Shown: positions 1 to 10,326, counted from the stretch's first letter. The stretch: 25,101 nucleotides of DNA from an uncultured Bacteroides sp. (GCA_900546355.1 URCM01000042.1:1-25101); one strand, 5' to 3'. Numbers and translations: made by a program. The notes: generated by a model from the letters alone, not told the origin.

Positions 1-1065
1 TACGAAACGTAAGGTATTGATGTTCCATCGGCGCGTACAACCTTCTTCGTGGCTGGAAGTGGTCTTGAGCGTGCGCGGCCATTCGGGCCAAGGATGCTGC
101 GGATCATCGGGAGCATCCACGGGCTTGGGCATAATCTCTATTTGAGTCACGCTACGGCATCCCTGGCGCCATGCCGTGCCGATGCAGTCGCTTCCTGTAT
201 CTCCTCCACCAATGACAAGCACATCTTTTCCTTTGGCGTTGACCAGCTTCTCACGCGGAATCTCCGCACCGGCAAGTATCCGGTTCTGTTGTGCCAGCAT
301 ATCGAGAGCAAGGTAAACGCCTTTCAGGTTACGACCGGGAATGTCAAGGTCGCGCGCTTCCGGAGTGCCTGTCGCAACAATGCAGGCATCGAATCCATCG
401 GGTAAATGAGTCAAATCAACAGGAGTATTGAATCGGAACTCAATACCTTCGGCCTGTAAAATATTCATACGGCGGTCGATAACAGCTTTATTCAGCTTGA
501 AATTCGGTATGCCATAACGCAGCAGTCCACCTGCGTCTTCATTCTTGTCGAATACCGTCACGGCATATCCCTTTAAGTTCAACTGATTAGCTGCTACCAG
601 TCCGGCAGGACCAGAACCTATCACCGCCACGCTTTTTCCGTTGCGTTTGGGATGATGGACACGCACATAGTTTTCCTCAAAGGCATGTTCCGTAATGGCG
701 GCTTCATCCTCACGGTTGGTGGTAGGCTCGTGCTCTACCAAATTAAGGACACAAGCTTTCTCGCACAAAGCGGGACAAACACGTCCCGTAAATTCAGGAA
801 AGTCATTCGTGGAGTTGAGCAAGCGGTAGGCCAGTTCCCAATCGCCCCGGTATAAGGCGTCGTTCCATTCCGGTGGCCGATTGCCCAAAGGACACGCCCA
901 ATGGCAGAAAGGCACGCCGCAATCCATGCAGCGTGACGCCTGTTGGCGGCGGTCGCTCGAATTAAGGGTTTGTTCCACTTCGCCGAAGTCGTGTATCCGG
1001 TCGTGCACGGGGCGGTATCCCGCCTCCTTGCGATGTATGGTCAGAAATGCTTTAGAGTCTCCCAT
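1..1065 (-). CDS. gltD: Glutamate synthase small subunit (GltD), partial
   Basis: This is the beta subunit of NADPH-dependent glutamate synthase (GOGAT). It takes electrons from NADPH via FAD and passes them to GltB. The 355 N-terminal residues are present; the C-terminus lies beyond the left edge, since the family is usually about 450-490 residues. Seven cysteines at 46, 49, 54, 58, 97, 101 and 105 form the usual N-terminal 4Fe-4S region. A dinucleotide-binding GSGPAG lies at 150-155 and the NADPH-site GGGDTG at 286-291. The ATG at 1065 follows the gltB stop by 32 nt, so the two are surely cotranscribed. I reconstructed this frame by hand from the reverse complement; it is open without stops to the window edge. 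Confidence 0.96.
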   Translation of the reverse strand, partial: MGDSKAFLTIHRKEAGYRPVHDRIHDFGEVEQTLNSSDRRQQASRCMDCGVPFCHWACPLGNRPPEWNDALYRGDWELAYRLLNSTNDFPEFTGRVCPALCEKACVLNLVEHEPTTNREDEAAITEHAFEENYVRVHHPKRNGKSVAVIGSGPAGLVAANQLNLKGYAVTVFDKNEDAGGLLRYGIPNFKLNKAVIDRRMNILQAEGIEFRFNTPVDLTHLPDGFDACIVATGTPEARDLDIPGRNLKGVYLALDMLAQQNRILAGAEIPREKLVNAKGKDVLVIGGGDTGSDCIGTAWRQGCRSVTQIEIMPKPVDAPDDPQHPWPEWPRTLKTTSSHEEGCTRRWNINTLRFV

Positions 1066-1097
1066 ATCTTTTTATTATTATCGTCTTCTTCATAAAA

Positions 1098-4000
1098 TTA
1101 ATAATCCCGCTGCATATCTGCTATTTTCCGTTGCAGTTTCCTTACCTGTTCTTCTTGCAAGACACGCTTATATTCGATGGGGACTACTTGGATAAAGTCC
1201 TCCACGTAACGTGGCCAGTCGTCAAGCATCTGGCGTGCCAATTTAGATCCGGTGTAAAGATAATGTTGGCGTATCAGTTCATGCAGTTCTTTCCGATAGG
1301 AACTTTCTTCCACCAAATTGATTTCCACCATGTCCATGTTACAGAAGTAATCGAAGTTGTGATGTTTGTCCCATACGTAGGCCACACCACCACTCATACC
1401 TGCCGCAAAGTTCCGCCCGGTTTCACCCAAGACAACCACACGGCCTCCAGTCATATATTCACAGCAATGGTCGCCCGCACCTTCTACCACGGCTATGGCA
1501 CCGGAATTGCGCACGGCAAAGCGTTCGCCCACCTTTCCGTTGACATACAGCTCGCCAGATGTAGCTCCATACAATCCCGTATTGCCAGCTATGGTGTTGT
1601 CTTCGGCATTGAAATTGCTGCGTACAGGCGGCAAGATGGCGATTCGTCCTCCACTCAAGCCCTTGGCAAAGTAATCGTTAGCTTCGCCTTCAAGCTTGAA
1701 GTTGACTCCTTTCACAAGAAACGCACCGAAACTTTGTCCGGCACTTCCCTTGAACTTGACGTTGACGGTTGAGTCCGGCAAGGCTTCTTCTCCGTATTTG
1801 GAAGCTATCAATCCGCTCAACATCGTACCTACGGCACGGTCGGTATTCTTAATCGCATAGTCGAGGTTTACTTCTTCCTGTTCCTCCACGGCACGCTGGG
1901 CAGAGCGTATGATTTGCCGGTCGAGTACCCCCTCTAAATCGTGTGACTGCCCTACCGTATAACAGAGCGGGCATTTCGCGTCTTCCTTGAAAAGCAAGCG
2001 GGTAAAATCAAGCATTGACGGTTTGCTTCCTTTACCAGCAGGCTTGCGCACAATCAGTTCGGTATGGCCAACGATATCATCGAGCTTCGTATATCCCATT
2101 TCAGCCAAATACCCACGGACTTCTTCCGCAAGGAAAGTGAAATAATTGACCAAATACTGGCGCTTGCCCATGAAATGCCGGCGCAATTCCGGATTTTGAG
2201 TAGTCACCCCTAAGGGGCATGTATTCAGATTACACTTGCGCATCATGACACATCCCAACACAATAAGCAACAACGTACCGAAACCGAATTCTTCCGCCCC
2301 CAGTAAAGCCATGAGGATAATGTCGCGCCCTGTCTTCAACTGGCCATCCACTTGCAGACGGATGTTTCCACGTAATCCGTTCTTTACCAAAGTCTGCTGT
2401 GCCTCGCTGAGTCCTATTTCGGGCGATATGCCAGCAAAACGCATACTTGAAGCCGGGCTGGCTCCCGTTCCTCCTTCGGCTCCCGATATAACGATGAGGT
2501 CGGCTTTCGCCTTTGCCACTCCGGCGGCAATGGTACCCACGCCGCTTTCCGCTACCAGCTTAACGCTGATTGCCGCCTTGGGATTGACATTCTTCAAGTC
2601 AAAGATGAGTTGCGCCAAGTCTTCGATAGAGTAAATGTCATGGTGAGGAGGAGGTGATATGAGCGATATACCAGGAATGGAATGGCGTGTCTTGGCTATC
2701 ACTTCGTCTACCTTGAAGCCCGGCAACTGTCCGCCTTCACCAGGCTTTGCTCCTTGCGCTACTTTGATTTGTATCTCCTCTGCGTTCACCAGATATTCGG
2801 TCGTCACTCCGAAACGTCCCGAAGCCACTTGCTTAATCTTACTGGAAAGCGAAATGCCGTCTGTCTCCGCATGGAAACGTTCATTATCCTCGCCACCTTC
2901 ACCCGTATTAGAACGGGTACCAAGCTGGTTCATGGCCAAGCAGATGGCTTCATGGGCTTCCTTGCTGAGTGCCCCAAAACTCATGGCTCCCGCCACGAAA
3001 TGCTTCACAATAGCACTTACCGGCTCCACCTTCTCTATATCAACCGGTGTGGCGGCACGCTTGAAATCGAAAAAATCGCGGATAAAAATAGCCTCCTCCT
3101 TGTTGTCCACCAACCGGGTAAATTCCTTGTACTTCCCATAGTCACCCGTCTTGGTAGCAAGCTGAAGTGTGGCGATAGTCTCTGGGTTCCAAGCATGGCG
3201 TATGCCGTCCTTGCGGTAATGGAACTGACCGAAGTTTGGCAGGAAGTCGGTTTCTGTATCTTGAGAGAATCCCGCATCGTGCATAGCAATGGCATCTCGG
3301 GCTATTGTCTCCAGACCGATACCGCCAATCGTGGACGTCTCAGTACCGAAATAGGCTTTAAGCAAACTTTCCGATAAGCCTATCGCCTCGAATATCTTGG
3401 CTCCACGGTAAGAACGGATGGTAGAGATACCCATCTTCGCCATGATTTTCAGCAGGGCTTTTTTCATGGCATTGATGTAGTTCGCCTCGGCCGTATCGTA
3501 ATTCTCCTGCACTTTTTTACGCTTCACCAAGTCGTCTAATACGGCAAATACCATATAGGGACATAAAGCTGACGCACCGTATCCCAACAAGAGGGCGGCA
3601 TGCATCGGCTCACGAATCTCGCCGCTCTCGACAATCAGGGCAGTCTGCACACGCTTGCTTACCGAGATGAGATAGTGATGTACGGCACTGACAGCCAACA
3701 ACGAAGGGATGGCAGCATGCGTCTGGTCGATGTCGCGGTCGGAAAGAATGATGTAGTTATAACCTTCATCCACGCTACGGGCAGCTTCCTTGCACAAATG
3801 GTCAAGGGCGGAACGCAATCCGTCCTCCCCTTTGGCACACTCAAAGAGCATAGGCAGCTTCACGGTGTTAAATCCTTTGTAACGGATATTACACAGAATA
3901 TCGAGCTGAGTGTTATTCAATATCGGATGGGGCAGGCGCACCATCTTGCAATTGGAAGCATCGGGACGGAGAATCCCCGAACCTACCCTGCCGATATATT

Positions 4001-5576
4001 CAGTCAATGACATGACGAGATTTTCACGAATGGAATCGATGGCAGGATTGGTCACTTGTGCAAACTGCTGACGGAAATAGTTGAACAACGACTGTGGACG
4101 GTCGCTCAATACGGCCAAGGGAGTATCGTTACCCATAGCTGCCGTAGGTTCTTGTCCATTGACGCACATCGGCACGATGATATTGTCCACATCTTCCGCA
4201 CCAAAGCCGAACATCAGCTCACGACGTACCAAGTCGCCAACAGCATTGTCTACCTTACGCCCGCTCTTCAACTTCTCCAACTGGATGCGGTTGGCTGACA
4301 ACCATTGACGGTAAGGATGCTCGGCGGCAAGGCGTTCCTTTATCTCGCCATCGTAATAAATCTTTCCTTCCTGTGTATCAATAAGCAGGATTTTACCAGG
4401 CTGCAACCGTCCTTTCTCCGCAATCTCGGACGGGTCAAAATCCATTACGCCCACTTCCGAGGCCACAACCATCGTATCATTCTTCGTAATGGTGTAACGT
4501 GCGGGACGCAATCCGTTACGATCAAGCATACCTCCGGCGTAGCGTCCGTCACTGAAAAGCAATGCCGCCGGCCCGTCCCACGGTTCCATGAGGATAGAAT
4601 GGTATTCGTAAAAAGCCTTCAGGTCTTCGGAGATGGGATTCTTATCGTTGAAACTTTCCGGCACCATCAGCGTCATGGCATGAGGCAATGAAAGCCCTGA
4701 CATGACAAAGAATTCGAATACATTGTCCAGACTGGCGGAGTCGCTCATATCCGGCTGCACGATAGGCGATATATCCTTGATATCGCCGATAGCTTCTGAA
4801 CAGAGCACACTTTCACGCGCCTGCATCCAGCCCCGGTTTCCCCGGATGGTATTGATTTCTCCATTGTGTGCCAGCAGACGGAAAGGTTGCGCCAAGCTCC
4901 AGGTCGGAAAAGTATTAGTAGAGAAACGAGAGTGAACTAAAGCAAGTCCGCTGGTGAAATACTTGTTGGTCAAGTCGGGGAAATACTGGCGCAACTGCAG
5001 GCTGGACAACATTCCTTTATATATAATGGTATGCGATGAAAGCGAACAGATATAAAAGTCCTTGTCCTTCACCCGTCGCTCGATACGTTTGCGAATGAGG
5101 TACAAGATTCGCTCGAATACCGGCACACGCTCGTCGCTAACACCAGTCACGAACATTTGCTTGATATCTGGTTCGCTGGCAAGAGCCGTTTCGCCCAGAC
5201 AAGCGGGATTGGTCGGTACGTTACGCAGATGCATTAGTGAAAGCCCCTCGCGTTCTATCTCTTCTATCATCACGCTCAGCATGTCCTGCTGACGTTTATG
5301 GTCTTTGGGAAGGAAAACAATACCCGTCCCGTATTTGCCTTTTTCAGGGACAGGGATACCTTGGAGCAAAATAAATTCGTGCGGTATCTGAAGCAAAATG
5401 CCCGCACCATCGCCCGTCTTGTTATCGGCACCTTCAGCACCTCGGTGGCGCATGTTTTCAAGCACCTTCAGCGCATTGTCTACCAATTCATGGCTTTTGT
5501 TGCCGTGTATGTTGACTACCATCCCGACCCCACAGGCATCATGCTCGTAGGCTGGGTTATATAATCCGTTTCTCAT
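1098..5576 (-). CDS. gltB: Glutamate synthase large subunit (GltB)
   Basis: GltB makes two glutamates from glutamine and 2-oxoglutarate. It is 1492 residues, a normal length. The start MRNGLYNPAYEHDACG places the presumed catalytic N-terminal cysteine at Cys15, so a 14-residue propeptide should be removed, as is known for this Ntn-type amidotransferase. The order is: glutaminase domain (about 15-420), central domain, FMN/2-oxoglutarate synthase domain (about 800-1170), and a C-terminal GXGXG beta-helix (about 1220-1420). The 3Fe-4S cysteines are visible at 1109, 1115 and 1120, with the family spacing C-x5-C-x4-C. It lies downstream of glnN in the same direction but 312 bp away, so it probably has its own promoter and operator. 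Confidence 0.98.
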   Translation of the reverse strand: MRNGLYNPAYEHDACGVGMVVNIHGNKSHELVDNALKVLENMRHRGAEGADNKTGDGAGILLQIPHEFILLQGIPVPEKGKYGTGIVFLPKDHKRQQDMLSVMIEEIEREGLSLMHLRNVPTNPACLGETALASEPDIKQMFVTGVSDERVPVFERILYLIRKRIERRVKDKDFYICSLSSHTIIYKGMLSSLQLRQYFPDLTNKYFTSGLALVHSRFSTNTFPTWSLAQPFRLLAHNGEINTIRGNRGWMQARESVLCSEAIGDIKDISPIVQPDMSDSASLDNVFEFFVMSGLSLPHAMTLMVPESFNDKNPISEDLKAFYEYHSILMEPWDGPAALLFSDGRYAGGMLDRNGLRPARYTITKNDTMVVASEVGVMDFDPSEIAEKGRLQPGKILLIDTQEGKIYYDGEIKERLAAEHPYRQWLSANRIQLEKLKSGRKVDNAVGDLVRRELMFGFGAEDVDNIIVPMCVNGQEPTAAMGNDTPLAVLSDRPQSLFNYFRQQFAQVTNPAIDSIRENLVMSLTEYIGRVGSGILRPDASNCKMVRLPHPILNNTQLDILCNIRYKGFNTVKLPMLFECAKGEDGLRSALDHLCKEAARSVDEGYNYIILSDRDIDQTHAAIPSLLAVSAVHHYLISVSKRVQTALIVESGEIREPMHAALLLGYGASALCPYMVFAVLDDLVKRKKVQENYDTAEANYINAMKKALLKIMAKMGISTIRSYRGAKIFEAIGLSESLLKAYFGTETSTIGGIGLETIARDAIAMHDAGFSQDTETDFLPNFGQFHYRKDGIRHAWNPETIATLQLATKTGDYGKYKEFTRLVDNKEEAIFIRDFFDFKRAATPVDIEKVEPVSAIVKHFVAGAMSFGALSKEAHEAICLAMNQLGTRSNTGEGGEDNERFHAETDGISLSSKIKQVASGRFGVTTEYLVNAEEIQIKVAQGAKPGEGGQLPGFKVDEVIAKTRHSIPGISLISPPPHHDIYSIEDLAQLIFDLKNVNPKAAISVKLVAESGVGTIAAGVAKAKADLIVISGAEGGTGASPASSMRFAGISPEIGLSEAQQTLVKNGLRGNIRLQVDGQLKTGRDIILMALLGAEEFGFGTLLLIVLGCVMMRKCNLNTCPLGVTTQNPELRRHFMGKRQYLVNYFTFLAEEVRGYLAEMGYTKLDDIVGHTELIVRKPAGKGSKPSMLDFTRLLFKEDAKCPLCYTVGQSHDLEGVLDRQIIRSAQRAVEEQEEVNLDYAIKNTDRAVGTMLSGLIASKYGEEALPDSTVNVKFKGSAGQSFGAFLVKGVNFKLEGEANDYFAKGLSGGRIAILPPVRSNFNAEDNTIAGNTGLYGATSGELYVNGKVGERFAVRNSGAIAVVEGAGDHCCEYMTGGRVVVLGETGRNFAAGMSGGVAYVWDKHHNFDYFCNMDMVEINLVEESSYRKELHELIRQHYLYTGSKLARQMLDDWPRYVEDFIQVVPIEYKRVLQEEQVRKLQRKIADMQRDY

Positions 5577-5651
5577 ATTTCTATTTTTTAAGTTAAGTAA
5601 CTGTCATTTCACTACAGAGGGCACAGCGTATCACAGAGAGAATCAATTGGC

Positions 5652-5692
5652 TAATGTGCCAATGCATTAACACATTATTTATCGGCACATTA
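5652..5692. promoter_or_regulatory. Operator-like dyad with a third half-site upstream of gltB
   Basis: TAATGTG (5652-5658) and CACATTA (5671-5677) flank the palindrome AATGCATT (5661-5668) with exactly 2 nt on each side, giving a 26-bp symmetric dyad. A further GGCACATTA (5684-5692) repeats the half-site and is also an exact inverted copy of TAATGTGCC at 5652-5660. It lies 75-115 bp upstream of the gltB start. The symmetry suggests a dimeric regulator, or an RNA hairpin if it is within the transcript. The regulator is not known. Confidence 0.5.
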
Positions 5693-5839
5693 ATTTATCT
5701 GTGTGCCTTTATGTCCTCAATGGTGAATGTTAATTCATTTTGTATACATATAACAAACTAATATGCCGCAAAAGGCGCAACCGACTTCACAGCCGCCTGC
5801 ACCCGAATTTTTACAGCTAAAGTTTTGTCATATTGCCAG

Positions 5840-5880
5840 ATGCCGGTGTTTCCTTGACTGGATGAAAGCAAAACCGGCAT
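5840..5880 (-). terminator. Possible terminator or hairpin after glnN
   Basis: ATGCCGGT (5840-5847) pairs perfectly with ACCGGCAT (5873-5880) across a 25-nt loop, just past the glnN stop. There is no clear U-tract on the minus strand, so intrinsic termination is doubtful. It may only protect the 3' end of the transcript. Confidence 0.3.
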
Positions 5881-5888
5881 ACAATGCA

Positions 5889-8087
5889 TCACCGGATAAA
5901 CAGCAATTCCCGATATTTGGGCAGCGTCCAAAGTTCATCGGCCACAATCAATTCCAGTTTGTCTATCTGGTAGCGGATTTTTCCCATTTTAGGCTCTACC
6001 GTGTCGTGGTAAGCAATGGCTTTCTCACGTTCGTCCGCAATCTTATTCGCTACCTTGCGAGCATTGATAAGTTCCTCTACACCCGTCTCAATAGCCTGTG
6101 TACGCTCGGCTATCTCTTCGATAAGCTTCATATTGCGTGCGCAGAGTTTGTCGGCTTTCTCTGCCGGGAATATCTGACGCATATTCTGCACATTCTTTGC
6201 CAACTGACTCTGATAGTGCGTGGCTACGGGCACGATGTGGTTCATGGTGATGTCGCCCATGACACGCGCTTCTATCTGGATACGCTTGGTATAGGTATCC
6301 CATTTCACTTCGTTGCGCGCTTCCAGTTCCTTGCGGCTCATCACGTTCATCGTCTCAAACATCCGCACGGAATCTTCCGTCAGGTAGTTGTCGAAAATAA
6401 TCGGGCAACTTGTTTCACAATCCAACCCACGGCGTTTGGCTTCTTCCACCCATTCCTCGGAATAACCATTGCCATCGAAGCGTATCGGCTTGCAGGTCTT
6501 GATATCCTCGCGCAACACGCTGAGGATAGCAGATGTTTTTTCCTGTCCCTGCCCGATGAGTGCATCCACTCGGCGTTTGAAGTCCGTAAGTGCTTCGGCT
6601 ATAGCGGTGTTAAGCACAATCATGCCCGAAGCACAATTGGCTTCGCTACCCACGGCACGGAACTCAAAGCGGTTACCCGTGAAAGCAAAGGGAGACGTGC
6701 GGTTACGGTCGGTGTTGTCAATGAGCAGTTCCGGTATCTCCGGGATATCCAACTTCATGCCCTGCTTGGCCGTCACGTTGAAAAGGTCATCCTTGTCGCT
6801 CTTCTCAATATGGTTTAACAACTCATCCAACTGTGTACCAAGGAAAGACGAAATGATTGCGGGAGGAGCCTCATTGGCACCTAAACGGTGAGCGTTAGTC
6901 GCACTCATGATGCTGGCTTTCAACAATCCGTTGTGACGGTACACACCCATCAGGGTCTCTACTACAAAAGTAACAAAGCGCAGGTTCTCTTCGGGTGTCT
7001 TGCCGGGTGCATGGAGCAATACGCCCGTATCGGTCGACAAGCTCCAGTTGTTATGTTTGCCCGAACCATTGATGCCGGCAAAAGGTTTCTCGTGCAGCAA
7101 CACGCGAAAACCGTGTTTACGTGCCACTTTCTTCATCAAGGACATCAAAAGCATATTGTGGTCGTTAGCAATGTTGGTTTCCTCAAAGATAGGAGCTATC
7201 TCGAACTGGTTGGGTGCCACTTCATTATGTCGCGTCTTGCAAGGGATAGCCAACTCCAACGCCTGTATCTCCAAGTCTTTCATGAAAGCCTGCACACGGT
7301 CGGGAATGGTACCGAAATAGTGGTCTTCCATCTGCTGGTTCTTCGCCGAGTCGTGTCCCATAAGGGTACGGCCTGTCAGCACCAAGTCCGGACGGGCATT
7401 ATACAACCCTTCGTCTACCAGGAAATACTCCTGCTCCCATCCTAAGTTACATATCACCTTCTTCACGGCAGGGTCAAAGTAATGACACACCTCTGTGGCA
7501 GCCACATTCACCGCATGAAGCGCACGGAGCAGGGGTGCCTTGTAATCCAACGACTCACCCGTATAAGATATGAATATCGTAGGGATACAAAGCGTATCAT
7601 CCATAATAAAGACCGGCGATGTGGGGTCCCAAGCCGAATAGCCACGCGCCTCGAATGTGTTGCGTATACCGCCATTAGGAAAGCTTGAGGCGTCTGGCTC
7701 TTGCTGCACGAGCAGCTTACCAGAAAACTCCTCTATCATACCGCCTTTACCATCATGCTCGATAAAGGCGTCATGTTTCTCGGCTGTACCTTCCGTCAAA
7801 GGCTGAAACCAGTGCGTGTAGTGCGTCACGCCGTTCTCTTCCGCCCATTTCTTCATGCCGATGGCTACAGCGTCAGCTATCGAACGATCCAGACTGGCAC
7901 CGTTATCCATCACGTCAATCATTGCCTCGTACACTTGTGTAGGCAGATACTGATACATTTTAGCACGGTTGAACACATTCTTGCCAAAATATGCCGACGG
8001 ACGTTCCGCCGGTGCGTCTACTTTCAAAGGCTTTTTATTGAAAGCACTTTCTACTACATTAAATCTTAAGTTTGTCATTGCATACAT
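5889..8087 (-). CDS. glnN: Glutamine synthetase type III (GlnN)
   Basis: This enzyme makes glutamine from glutamate, ammonia and ATP. At 732 residues it matches GSIII, which is much longer than GSI (about 450-470) and typical of Bacteroidetes. Visible motifs are GWEQEYFLVD (216-225), KTRHNEVAPNQFEIAP (284-299) and the nucleotide/glutamate-site segment NGSGKHNNWS (340-349), followed by an NRTSPFAFTGNRFEFR block. The start at 8087 is preferred because an AAAAGGA lies 12 nt upstream; the ATG at 8078 (M4) is a possible alternative. It begins 17 nt after the dapL stop, so it is probably in the dapF-dapL transcript. With gltBD downstream it completes the GS-GOGAT cycle. Confidence 0.97.
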   Translation of the reverse strand: MYAMTNLRFNVVESAFNKKPLKVDAPAERPSAYFGKNVFNRAKMYQYLPTQVYEAMIDVMDNGASLDRSIADAVAIGMKKWAEENGVTHYTHWFQPLTEGTAEKHDAFIEHDGKGGMIEEFSGKLLVQQEPDASSFPNGGIRNTFEARGYSAWDPTSPVFIMDDTLCIPTIFISYTGESLDYKAPLLRALHAVNVAATEVCHYFDPAVKKVICNLGWEQEYFLVDEGLYNARPDLVLTGRTLMGHDSAKNQQMEDHYFGTIPDRVQAFMKDLEIQALELAIPCKTRHNEVAPNQFEIAPIFEETNIANDHNMLLMSLMKKVARKHGFRVLLHEKPFAGINGSGKHNNWSLSTDTGVLLHAPGKTPEENLRFVTFVVETLMGVYRHNGLLKASIMSATNAHRLGANEAPPAIISSFLGTQLDELLNHIEKSDKDDLFNVTAKQGMKLDIPEIPELLIDNTDRNRTSPFAFTGNRFEFRAVGSEANCASGMIVLNTAIAEALTDFKRRVDALIGQGQEKTSAILSVLREDIKTCKPIRFDGNGYSEEWVEEAKRRGLDCETSCPIIFDNYLTEDSVRMFETMNVMSRKELEARNEVKWDTYTKRIQIEARVMGDITMNHIVPVATHYQSQLAKNVQNMRQIFPAEKADKLCARNMKLIEEIAERTQAIETGVEELINARKVANKIADEREKAIAYHDTVEPKMGKIRYQIDKLELIVADELWTLPKYRELLFIR

Positions 8088-8104
8088 GTTTAGTTGTTAT
8101 CCTT

Positions 8105-9331
8105 TTAAATCCATTTCCTCAACCGTTCCATCGCCTCGGCGCAGTTCTCATGACTACCAAAAGCCGTAAGGCGGACATATCCCTGGCCACTGGGGCCGAA
8201 ACCAACACCCGGCGTACAAACCACGTGAGCATTGTAAAGCATCTGCTCGAAAAACCGCCAACTATCTTCTCCCGATGGTGTTTTCAGCCAAATGTAAGGC
8301 GCATTCTCTCCACCAAACACTTCCAGGCCAAGACCGGTCAGCGTGTCACGCATCATCCGGGCATTATCCATATAATAAGAAATAGTTTTCTTTACCTGTT
8401 CTTTGCCTTCCGGCGTGTATGTAGCTTCAGCGGCACGCTGGCTGATGTAACTCGTACCGTTGAACTTGGTGCATTGGCGACGGTACCATAAGTGGTTCAA
8501 CGCAATTCGTTCTCCGCTCAGTGTAGAAGCAGTCAGCTCCTTGGGCACCACCGTATAGCCACACCGCACACCGGTAAATCCTGCCGTCTTGGAGTAACTG
8601 TGAAACTCGATGGCCACTTTCCGCGCCCCCTTTATCTCATAGATGGAATGCGGAATGTCCGGGTCTTGGATATATGCCTCGTAAGCCGCATCGTAGAAGA
8701 TAAGCGTATCATTCTTAAGCGCATAATCGACCCATTTGCGGAGTTCTTCTTTCGAGATAACCGTGCCTGTAGGATTGTTCGGATAGCACAGGTAAATAAT
8801 GTCTACCCTACGATCGGGCAATTGCGGGACAAAATTGTTCTCCGCCATACAAGGAAGATAAACGACATTGCTCCACTTGCCATCCTTTATTTCTCCGGCG
8901 CGTCCTATCATTACATTCGAATCTATGTAGACCGGATAAATAGGGTCGGTCACGCCAATGCTGTTGTCCCAACGCACCAATTCCTGAATATTGCCCGTAT
9001 CGCTTTTGGCTCCATCATTGACAAATATCTCAGACGGATCCAAGTGGATGCCACGTGGCAGAAAATCATTCTTCACGATAGCTTCCCGCAGGAACAGGTA
9101 ACCCTGCTCCGGACCGTAGCCGTGGAAACCTTCCGAAGTAGTCATCTCGTTCACAGCCTTATGCATAGCCTCAGCCACGGCAGGACAAAGAGGTTGCGTC
9201 ACGTCACCTATCCCTAAACTGATAACATTCGTACTGGGATGCGATACTTTGAAAGCGTTTACTTTTTTCGCTATATCGGCAAACAAATAGTTGTTTGGCA
9301 ACTTCAAAAAATGTTCGTTTACTAATGCCAT
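8105..9331 (-). CDS. dapL: LL-diaminopimelate aminotransferase (DapL)
   Basis: This PLP enzyme converts tetrahydrodipicolinate and glutamate directly to LL-diaminopimelate, bypassing the succinylated intermediates. It is a class I/II aminotransferase of 408 residues. Visible features are the YPNNPTGT segment (183-190), FYDAAYEAY (212-220) and the PLP-lysine motif [12 protein letters not shown] with Lys248. The long LL-DAP-AT-like N-terminus ([10 protein letters not shown]) supports DapL over a general aspartate aminotransferase. It lies between dapF (19 nt upstream) and glnN (17 nt downstream). It uses glutamate as amino donor, which links it to the neighbouring nitrogen genes. Confidence 0.95.
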   Translation of the reverse strand: MALVNEHFLKLPNNYLFADIAKKVNAFKVSHPSTNVISLGIGDVTQPLCPAVAEAMHKAVNEMTTSEGFHGYGPEQGYLFLREAIVKNDFLPRGIHLDPSEIFVNDGAKSDTGNIQELVRWDNSIGVTDPIYPVYIDSNVMIGRAGEIKDGKWSNVVYLPCMAENNFVPQLPDRRVDIIYLCYPNNPTGTVISKEELRKWVDYALKNDTLIFYDAAYEAYIQDPDIPHSIYEIKGARKVAIEFHSYSKTAGFTGVRCGYTVVPKELTASTLSGERIALNHLWYRRQCTKFNGTSYISQRAAEATYTPEGKEQVKKTISYYMDNARMMRDTLTGLGLEVFGGENAPYIWLKTPSGEDSWRFFEQMLYNAHVVCTPGVGFGPSGQGYVRLTAFGSHENCAEAMERLRKWI

Positions 9332-9350
9332 ATTATCTTTTTCATTAAGA

Positions 9351-10205
9351 TTATTCCATTTTCATTTCTCCTTCAAATACAAACTCGGCTGGACCAGTCA
9401 TATAGACGTGGCCGTCTGTCTCATTCCAGGCTATATCCAGCGTTCCACCATCCATGACAATACGACTCCTTCGTCCGGAACGTCCCGTCAAGCTTGCAGC
9501 CACAGCAGTAGCACAAGCTCCGGTGCCGCACGCCATCGTTATTCCACTTCCACGCTCCCATACCCGAGTGCGTATGCGATTTTCCCCAAGCAGGCTGGCA
9601 AATTCAATGTTGCACCGTTCTGGAAACAAAGGATTTACCTCCAACGTACTTCCCAACCGGGCAACATCTACGGTTTCCGCATCATCGGTGAAAATGACAA
9701 AATGGGGATTACCCATCGATACGAACGTGCCACGCAATTCTTGTCCACACACCGTTACAGCACCTTCCCGCATCGAACCATTCGCCGTAGCCAACAAATG
9801 CCGGTCGGCTAAACAAGGTTCTTGCATATCCACCGTGACACTCTCCACCTGGTTGTTGCCATCCATATTCAATATCAGTGTCTTGATACCGGCCCGAGTA
9901 AGCAGTTTGATAGAAGTTTTATCTGTCAGCCCTTTTTCATACACATATTTACCTATGCAACGGGATGCATTGCCGCACATACGGGCTTCCGACCCATCGG
10001 CATTGAAAATACGCATCGTGAAATCGGCCCCCGACACCAATGAACGGCCTATCAGCACCAGTCCGTCACCACCTATTCCCTTGTGGCGGTCACTCCATTT
10101 GCGAGCCAGTTCAGCAGGTTCGGGGATATCGTAAAGTGACGTATCCACATAGATGTAGTCATTACCCGCCCCGTGCATTTTTGCAAATTTCACAACACTT
10201 CCCAT
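9351..10205 (-). CDS. dapF: Diaminopimelate epimerase (DapF)
   Basis: DapF interconverts LL- and meso-diaminopimelate, giving the form used in peptidoglycan and as lysine precursor. It is a PLP-independent two-base racemase. The catalytic cysteines are seen in [10 protein letters not shown] (Cys77) and [14 protein letters not shown] (Cys226), with the N-terminal KMHGAGNDY typical of the family. The length of 284 residues is normal. The start at 10205 has AAAAAGG 5 nt upstream, a good ribosome site for this phylum. It is the first gene of the minus-strand group dapF-dapL-glnN. Confidence 0.97.
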   Translation of the reverse strand: MGSVVKFAKMHGAGNDYIYVDTSLYDIPEPAELARKWSDRHKGIGGDGLVLIGRSLVSGADFTMRIFNADGSEARMCGNASRCIGKYVYEKGLTDKTSIKLLTRAGIKTLILNMDGNNQVESVTVDMQEPCLADRHLLATANGSMREGAVTVCGQELRGTFVSMGNPHFVIFTDDAETVDVARLGSTLEVNPLFPERCNIEFASLLGENRIRTRVWERGSGITMACGTGACATAVAASLTGRSGRRSRIVMDGGTLDIAWNETDGHVYMTGPAEFVFEGEMKME

Positions 10206-10296
10206 TTAAACCTTTTTATTTATAAACAAGTATTTCAATCTTAGCACATCACCACCATTTTTACATATTGGCATTGCATTTTGTTTTAACACGATG

Positions 10297-10326
10297 CAAA
10301 ATTACGACATTTTGAAACAAAACAAA
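10297..10326 (-). promoter_or_regulatory. Bacteroides-type promoter for dapF-dapL-glnN
   Basis: On the minus strand, TTTG (10326-10323) is followed after 18 nt by TAATTTTG (10304-10297). This is an exact match to the Bacteroidetes -7 consensus TAnnTTTG, with a suitable -33 box. Predicted transcription starts about 85 nt upstream of the dapF ATG. Confidence 0.55.

Larger units (their letters stand above)
5577..5888. other. Intergenic region glnN-gltB (gltB leader)
   Basis: No gene is seen in these 312 bp. They hold a symmetric dyad plus a third half-site (5652-5692) and a hairpin just after glnN (5840-5880). Near 5608-5640 there are degenerate CACAGAG-type words resembling the repeat found upstream of recG. 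An exact TAnnTTTG box on the gltB strand is not present. The closest is TTAGTTTG (minus strand, 5754-5761), with one mismatch and no convincing -33 element. Confidence 0.6.

Noticed and set aside
5754..5761. Promoter for gltB (TTAGTTTG on minus strand)
   Set aside because: One mismatch in the conserved TA and no -33 box at a suitable distance; kept only as a remark in the intergenic entry.
5763..6818. Long plus-strand ORF of 351 codons
   Set aside because: It lies antisense to glnN, whose motifs are clear, and its protein has no recognisable domain. It is a shadow frame.
9454..10134. Plus-strand ORF of 226 codons, and a similar one at 8492-9217
   Set aside because: Antisense to dapF and dapL; both real genes have catalytic motifs and correct lengths.
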